A stretch of 11,957 nt of DNA, from assembly GCA_003240855.1 (NCBI GenBank), contig QFNN01000093.1:1-11957 (forward strand). Reading direction: 5' to 3'. How positions within the stretch are numbered: position 1 is the first letter of the stretch; each line of letters starts with the position of its first letter. Position numbers and translations under genes: made by a program. Of the stretch, positions 8,065 through 11,957 are shown piece after piece. The stretch comes from Sphingomonas sanxanigenens. Lineage in GTDB: Bacteria; Pseudomonadota; Alphaproteobacteria; Sphingomonadales; Sphingomonadaceae. The notes beneath the pieces were generated by a model. It was not told where the DNA came from and searched no databases. It was given only the letters and a program-made list of their open reading frames with translations.

Positions 8065-8143
8065 CGTCATTGCGAGCGTGGCGAAGCAATCCAGCGCGAT
8101 GCGTGGTGCCTGACTGGATTGCTTCGCTACGCTCGCAATGATG
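8065..8143. repeat. REP-like palindromic element, 28-bp arms
   Basis: Arms at 8067-8094 and 8114-8141 are complementary at 27 of 28 positions, the exception being a possible G-U pair; outer pairs extend the stem to 8065 and 8143. The 19-base loop is 8095-8113. The left arm begins TCATTGCGAGCG and ends GAAGCAATCCAG. I recall this sequence as a common intergenic repeat in sphingomonads and other bacteria. It fills the gap between two convergent genes, ending 2 bases before the stop codon of the leftward one, and could act as a bidirectional terminator or 3' mRNA stabiliser. There is no T-tract. Confidence 0.88.
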
Positions 8144-8145
8144 AC

Positions 8146-8682
8146 CTACAGGGCGGCCCGTTCGATCAGAAAATCCGCCCGCGCCGCCACGCTGACGCGG
8201 GGCAGTTCGACCAGTTCGTAGCCATAGCGCCGCCATGCCTCGATCATGGCGTGGTGCGTGCGCTCGGCTTCGGCGAAATCCTGCCGCCGTTCGGCATCCT
8301 GCACGAAAATCGCAGCCCAGGGCGGCGCGATGAATACCGGACTGCGATAGCGCAGCTCGCGACACGCTTCGTCGAGCCGCGCCGGCACGCTCAGTCCCGA
8401 CAGCGCAAGGAAACCGGCAATGTCGGGAAAGCCGCGATCGAACCAGGTCGGCTGCCCATGGGCCGCATGATAGGCCTCAAGCTCGCGGTCGAGCATCAAC
8501 GCCGCGAACGCCTGGTGATCGACCCATGGCAGCGCCGTCCCGGCCGTCGCCATCTGCTCGCGGATGATGATCCGCGCCACTTCGTCGGAAACGGACAGCC
8601 CGCGCCGCGCCAGTTCAGCGATCAGCGTCGACTTGCCTGTGCCCGGGCCGCCGGTGATGACGAAAAAGGGCGGCGCGCTCAT
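8146..8682 (-). CDS. P-loop ATPase, AAA_28-like
   Basis: This 178-residue protein starts with a Walker A loop, GGPGTGKST at 11-19. It continues with DEVARIIIREQ (about 33-43), WVDHQAFAALMLDRE (about 53-67) and WFDRGFPDIAGFL (about 79-91), a pattern I associate with the AAA_28 family of small, kinase-like P-loop proteins related to the NadR C-terminal domain. The YELVELPRVSVAARADFLIE segment near the end is also typical. The reaction and substrate are not known; a nucleoside or small-molecule kinase role is possible. It is a single leftward gene, 163 bp after ettA with inverted repeats between them, and converges on the small exported gene. No good Shine-Dalgarno sequence precedes the ATG. Confidence 0.85.
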   Translation of the reverse strand: MSAPPFFVITGGPGTGKSTLIAELARRGLSVSDEVARIIIREQMATAGTALPWVDHQAFAALMLDRELEAYHAAHGQPTWFDRGFPDIAGFLALSGLSVPARLDEACRELRYRSPVFIAPPWAAIFVQDAERRQDFAEAERTHHAMIEAWRRYGYELVELPRVSVAARADFLIERAAL

Positions 8683-8740
8683 GCTCGCCGCATAACCTCG
8701 TCATGGATATGCGCCGAAAGCGCATTTCGCGACGCTGGCC

Positions 8741-8800
8741 CGCTCCCCCACCTGCCCTCCCATCCGGGATAGGCTGAGTGGGAGGCCGGTTGGGGGAGCG
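8741..8800. repeat. Imperfect inverted repeat, 22-bp arms
   Basis: The arms 8741-8762 and 8779-8800 match at 19 of 22 positions, each with two solid blocks (outer CGCTCCCCCA and inner CCTCCCA) interrupted by a mismatched 5-base stretch. The loop is 16 bases. It lies between the leftward ettA and the downstream ATPase gene. The shape suggests a REP- or MITE-like element, or a strong hairpin limiting read-through from ettA. No open reading frame is present. Confidence 0.75.
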
Positions 8801-8813
8801 CGCCGGCGCCGCC

Positions 8814-8838
8814 CTGAATGCGTTGGAAACGCATTCAG
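8814..8838. terminator. Perfect 11-bp hairpin downstream of ettA
   Basis: CTGAATGCGTT and AACGCATTCAG are exact complements around a 3-base loop, starting 7 bases past the ettA stop codon. The position fits the 3' end of the ettA message, but no run of T follows in the minus-strand direction, so intrinsic termination would be atypical. It may instead act as a 3' stabiliser, together with the inverted repeat beyond it. Confidence 0.6.
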
Positions 8839-8845
8839 CACCCCA

Positions 8846-10525
<1,680 letters not shown>

Positions 10526-10533
10526 GGGTCGAG

Positions 10534-10543
10534 CTCCACTATA
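10534..10543 (-). promoter_or_regulatory. ettA ribosome binding site and adjoining -10-like box
   Basis: On the minus strand GGAG (10534-10537) lies 8 bases before the GTG start. TATAGT (10538-10543), a good -10 match, lies directly upstream and the two together read TATAGTGGAG. A transcript starting 6-7 bases past TATAGT would lose the GGAG, so either the promoter lies further upstream or the GGAG is not used. No convincing -35 box was found. Confidence 0.4.
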
Positions 10544-10590
10544 TGGATGTGTTCGGGGATTTGCGCCGCCCGTAGCGGGTCGCGCGCGCC

Positions 10591-10620
10591 TTGGCAAACA
10601 TGGGACGCCACGTCTATCCG
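10591..10620 (+). promoter_or_regulatory. Putative promoter of the M28 peptidase gene, apparently leaderless
   Basis: TTGGCA (10591-10596) and TATCCG (10615-10620) are 18 bases apart. The -10-like box ends only 6 bases before the ATG at 10627, so the predicted transcript would start at or beside the start codon. The intervening GACGGG has some purine character but abuts the ATG too closely for a ribosome site. Confidence 0.45.
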
Positions 10621-10626
10621 GACGGG

Positions 10627-11957
10627 ATGACAGAAAAGCTGCTCCCCCTGCTCGCCGGCGCGCTTGCGCTTTCCTCCCCTGCTCTGGCGGCGGGCGATCC
10701 CGTCGCCGCGCTGCGCGACGCGGCGCTGAAGGACAGCCTCGCCTATGAGATTACCGAGGGGCTGACGACCGAGGTCGGCCAGCGCCTTGCCGGCACCGAG
10801 GCAGAGGCGCGGGCGCGCGACTGGGGCGTGGCCAGGCTGAAGGCGCTCGGCTTCAGCAACGTGCGAATCGAGACGTTCGACATGCCCGTCTGGGTGCGCG
10901 GCGAGGAACGGGCCGAGATCGTCAGCCCCTTCCCGCAGAAGATCGTGCTCGCAGCACTCGGCAACAGCGGCGCGACCCCGCCCGAGGGTATCGAGGCTCA
11001 GATCGTCTATTTCCCGACCCTCGCTGATCTGCAGGCCGCGCCCGACGGCAGCCTGAAAGGCAAGATCGCCTTCGTCAGCCACGCGATGAAGCAGACGCAG
11101 GACGGCTCCAGCTACGGCTATTTCGGCGCGACGCGGCGTCAGGGGCCGAATATCGCCGCGAAGAAAGGCGCCGCCGCGATCATCATCCGCTCGATCGGCA
11201 CTGACAGCCACCGCGTCCCGCACACCGGTTCAACTAATTTCGATCCCGGAACGACCCCGATTCCCGCCGCCGCGCTCTCGATTCCCGACGCCGAGAATCT
11301 CGAACGCATGCTGAAACGCGACAAACCCCTGATAATGAAGCTGGTCCTCACCCCCCGCTTCGCCGGCACCGCCAAATCGGGCAATGTCATCGCCGAAGTT
11401 CCGGGCTCGGATCCCTCCGCCGGCATCGTGCTGATCGGCGGCCATCTCGACAGTTGGGATCTCGGCACGGGCGCGATCGACGACGCCTCGGGCGTCGCCA
11501 TCACCACGGCCGCCGCCAGGCGCATCATGGCCGCCGGCAAGCCCCGCCGCACCATCCGCGTCGTGTGGTTCGGAGCAGAAGAATATGGCGGCTTCGGCGG
11601 CGCCGCCTATCAGAAGGCTCACGCTGCCGAGAATCATGCGGTGGCGGGCGAATCCGACTTCGGCGCCGACCGCATCTGGCGCTTCGGCATAAAACTCGCC
11701 GCTGCGGCCAAACCCGTCGAAGATCGCCTCGCCGCCGCGCTCGCACCTCTCGGCATCGGCCGCGAGTCGGGCGCCGTCCATGGCGGGACTGACGTCACAC
11801 CCGTGATCGAGGCTGGCGCCGGCACGCTGTCGCTGGCTCAGGATGGCACACATTATTTCGACATTCACCATACCGCCGACGACACGTTCGATAAGGTCGA
11901 TCGGGATCAGGTCGCCCAGAATGTCGCGGCCTGGACGGCCGCGCTCGCGGTGCTCGC
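10627..11957 (+). CDS. Secreted M28-family zinc metallopeptidase, C-terminus cut by window edge
   Basis: The frame is open for 443 codons to the window end without a stop. A signal peptide (MTEKLLPLLAGALALSSPALA, cleavage near 21/22) indicates export to the periplasm or beyond. A protease-associated (PA)-type domain sits at about 120-220. The peptidase domain supplies the two-zinc set: H273 and D275 (GGHLDSWDLG), D285 in GAIDDASG, catalytic E318 with E319 (WFGAEEYGG), D344 (ESDFG) and H414 or H415 (HHTADDT). The PA insert and motif spacing resemble carboxypeptidase Q-like (PGCP) aminopeptidases. Family members are about 450-470 residues, so little is missing. It is divergent from ettA across a 101-bp spacer. 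Confidence 0.93.
   Translation, partial: MTEKLLPLLAGALALSSPALAAGDPVAALRDAALKDSLAYEITEGLTTEVGQRLAGTEAEARARDWGVARLKALGFSNVRIETFDMPVWVRGEERAEIVSPFPQKIVLAALGNSGATPPEGIEAQIVYFPTLADLQAAPDGSLKGKIAFVSHAMKQTQDGSSYGYFGATRRQGPNIAAKKGAAAIIIRSIGTDSHRVPHTGSTNFDPGTTPIPAAALSIPDAENLERMLKRDKPLIMKLVLTPRFAGTAKSGNVIAEVPGSDPSAGIVLIGGHLDSWDLGTGAIDDASGVAITTAAARRIMAAGKPRRTIRVVWFGAEEYGGFGGAAYQKAHAAENHAVAGESDFGADRIWRFGIKLAAAAKPVEDRLAAALAPLGIGRESGAVHGGTDVTPVIEAGAGTLSLAQDGTHYFDIHHTADDTFDKVDRDQVAQNVAAWTAALAVL

Noticed and set aside
7445..8365. 306-codon leftward open frame across the carbonic anhydrase end, the small exported gene and the REP-like hairpin
   Set aside because: It spans three unrelated features including the palindrome, is low-complexity and has no domain.
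8710..8724. TGCGC/GCGCA mini-hairpin upstream of the ATPase gene
   Set aside because: Arms of five GC-rich bases are expected by chance at this composition, and there is no T-tract or conserved context.
10526..10597. 24-codon N-terminal extension of ettA
   Set aside because: The upstream stretch is Arg/Pro/Gly-rich, unlike EttA N-termini, and covers the likely promoter. The GTG at 10523-10525 has a GGAG ribosome site and restores the family start.

Overview
The window looks like ordinary core chromosome from a GC-rich alphaproteobacterium, most likely a sphingomonad (Sphingopyxis, Sphingomonas or Sphingobium type). The reasons are the dusB(nifR3)-ntrB-ntrC-ntrY gene order with a divergent fused ispDF, the lipA-ratA pair, several start codons sitting directly behind a -10-like box with no room for a ribosome binding site, and a long palindromic repeat beginning TCATTGCGAGCG, which I associate with sphingomonad genomes. 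The genus is an inference; no rRNA or other phylogenetic marker is present.

Layout: positions 1-3792 are one leftward block for nitrogen regulation and tRNA modification: the 5' end of ntrY (cut by the window edge), then ntrC, ntrB and dusB, transcribed from dusB towards ntrY. NtrB and NtrC form a two-component system, and dusB overlaps ntrB. A short divergent spacer (3793-3875) separates dusB from rightward ispDF (non-mevalonate isoprenoid synthesis) and cinA/pncC (NMN amidase), which overlap slightly. A leftward lipA-ratA pair (lipoate synthesis and a COQ10/RatA START protein) converges on cinA, and the ratA and cinA reading frames overlap by 55 bp.

A 65-bp divergent spacer follows, with apparently back-to-back promoters for lipA and a rightward beta-carbonic anhydrase. 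Next come a small exported protein of unknown function, a long REP-like hairpin, a leftward P-loop ATPase of AAA_28 type, two more inverted repeats, and leftward ettA, an ABC-F translation factor. A rightward secreted M28 metallopeptidase runs off the right edge, apparently close to its C-terminus.

I see no insertion sequence, prophage, CRISPR array, RNA gene or defence system, and no clear candidate for a new multi-gene system. No gene-free stretch exceeds 300 bases. The points most worth a second look are the recurring leaderless promoter architecture, the cluster of inverted repeats at 8065-8838, the palindrome against the ntrY start codon, the cinA/ratA antisense overlap and two uncharacterised small genes.
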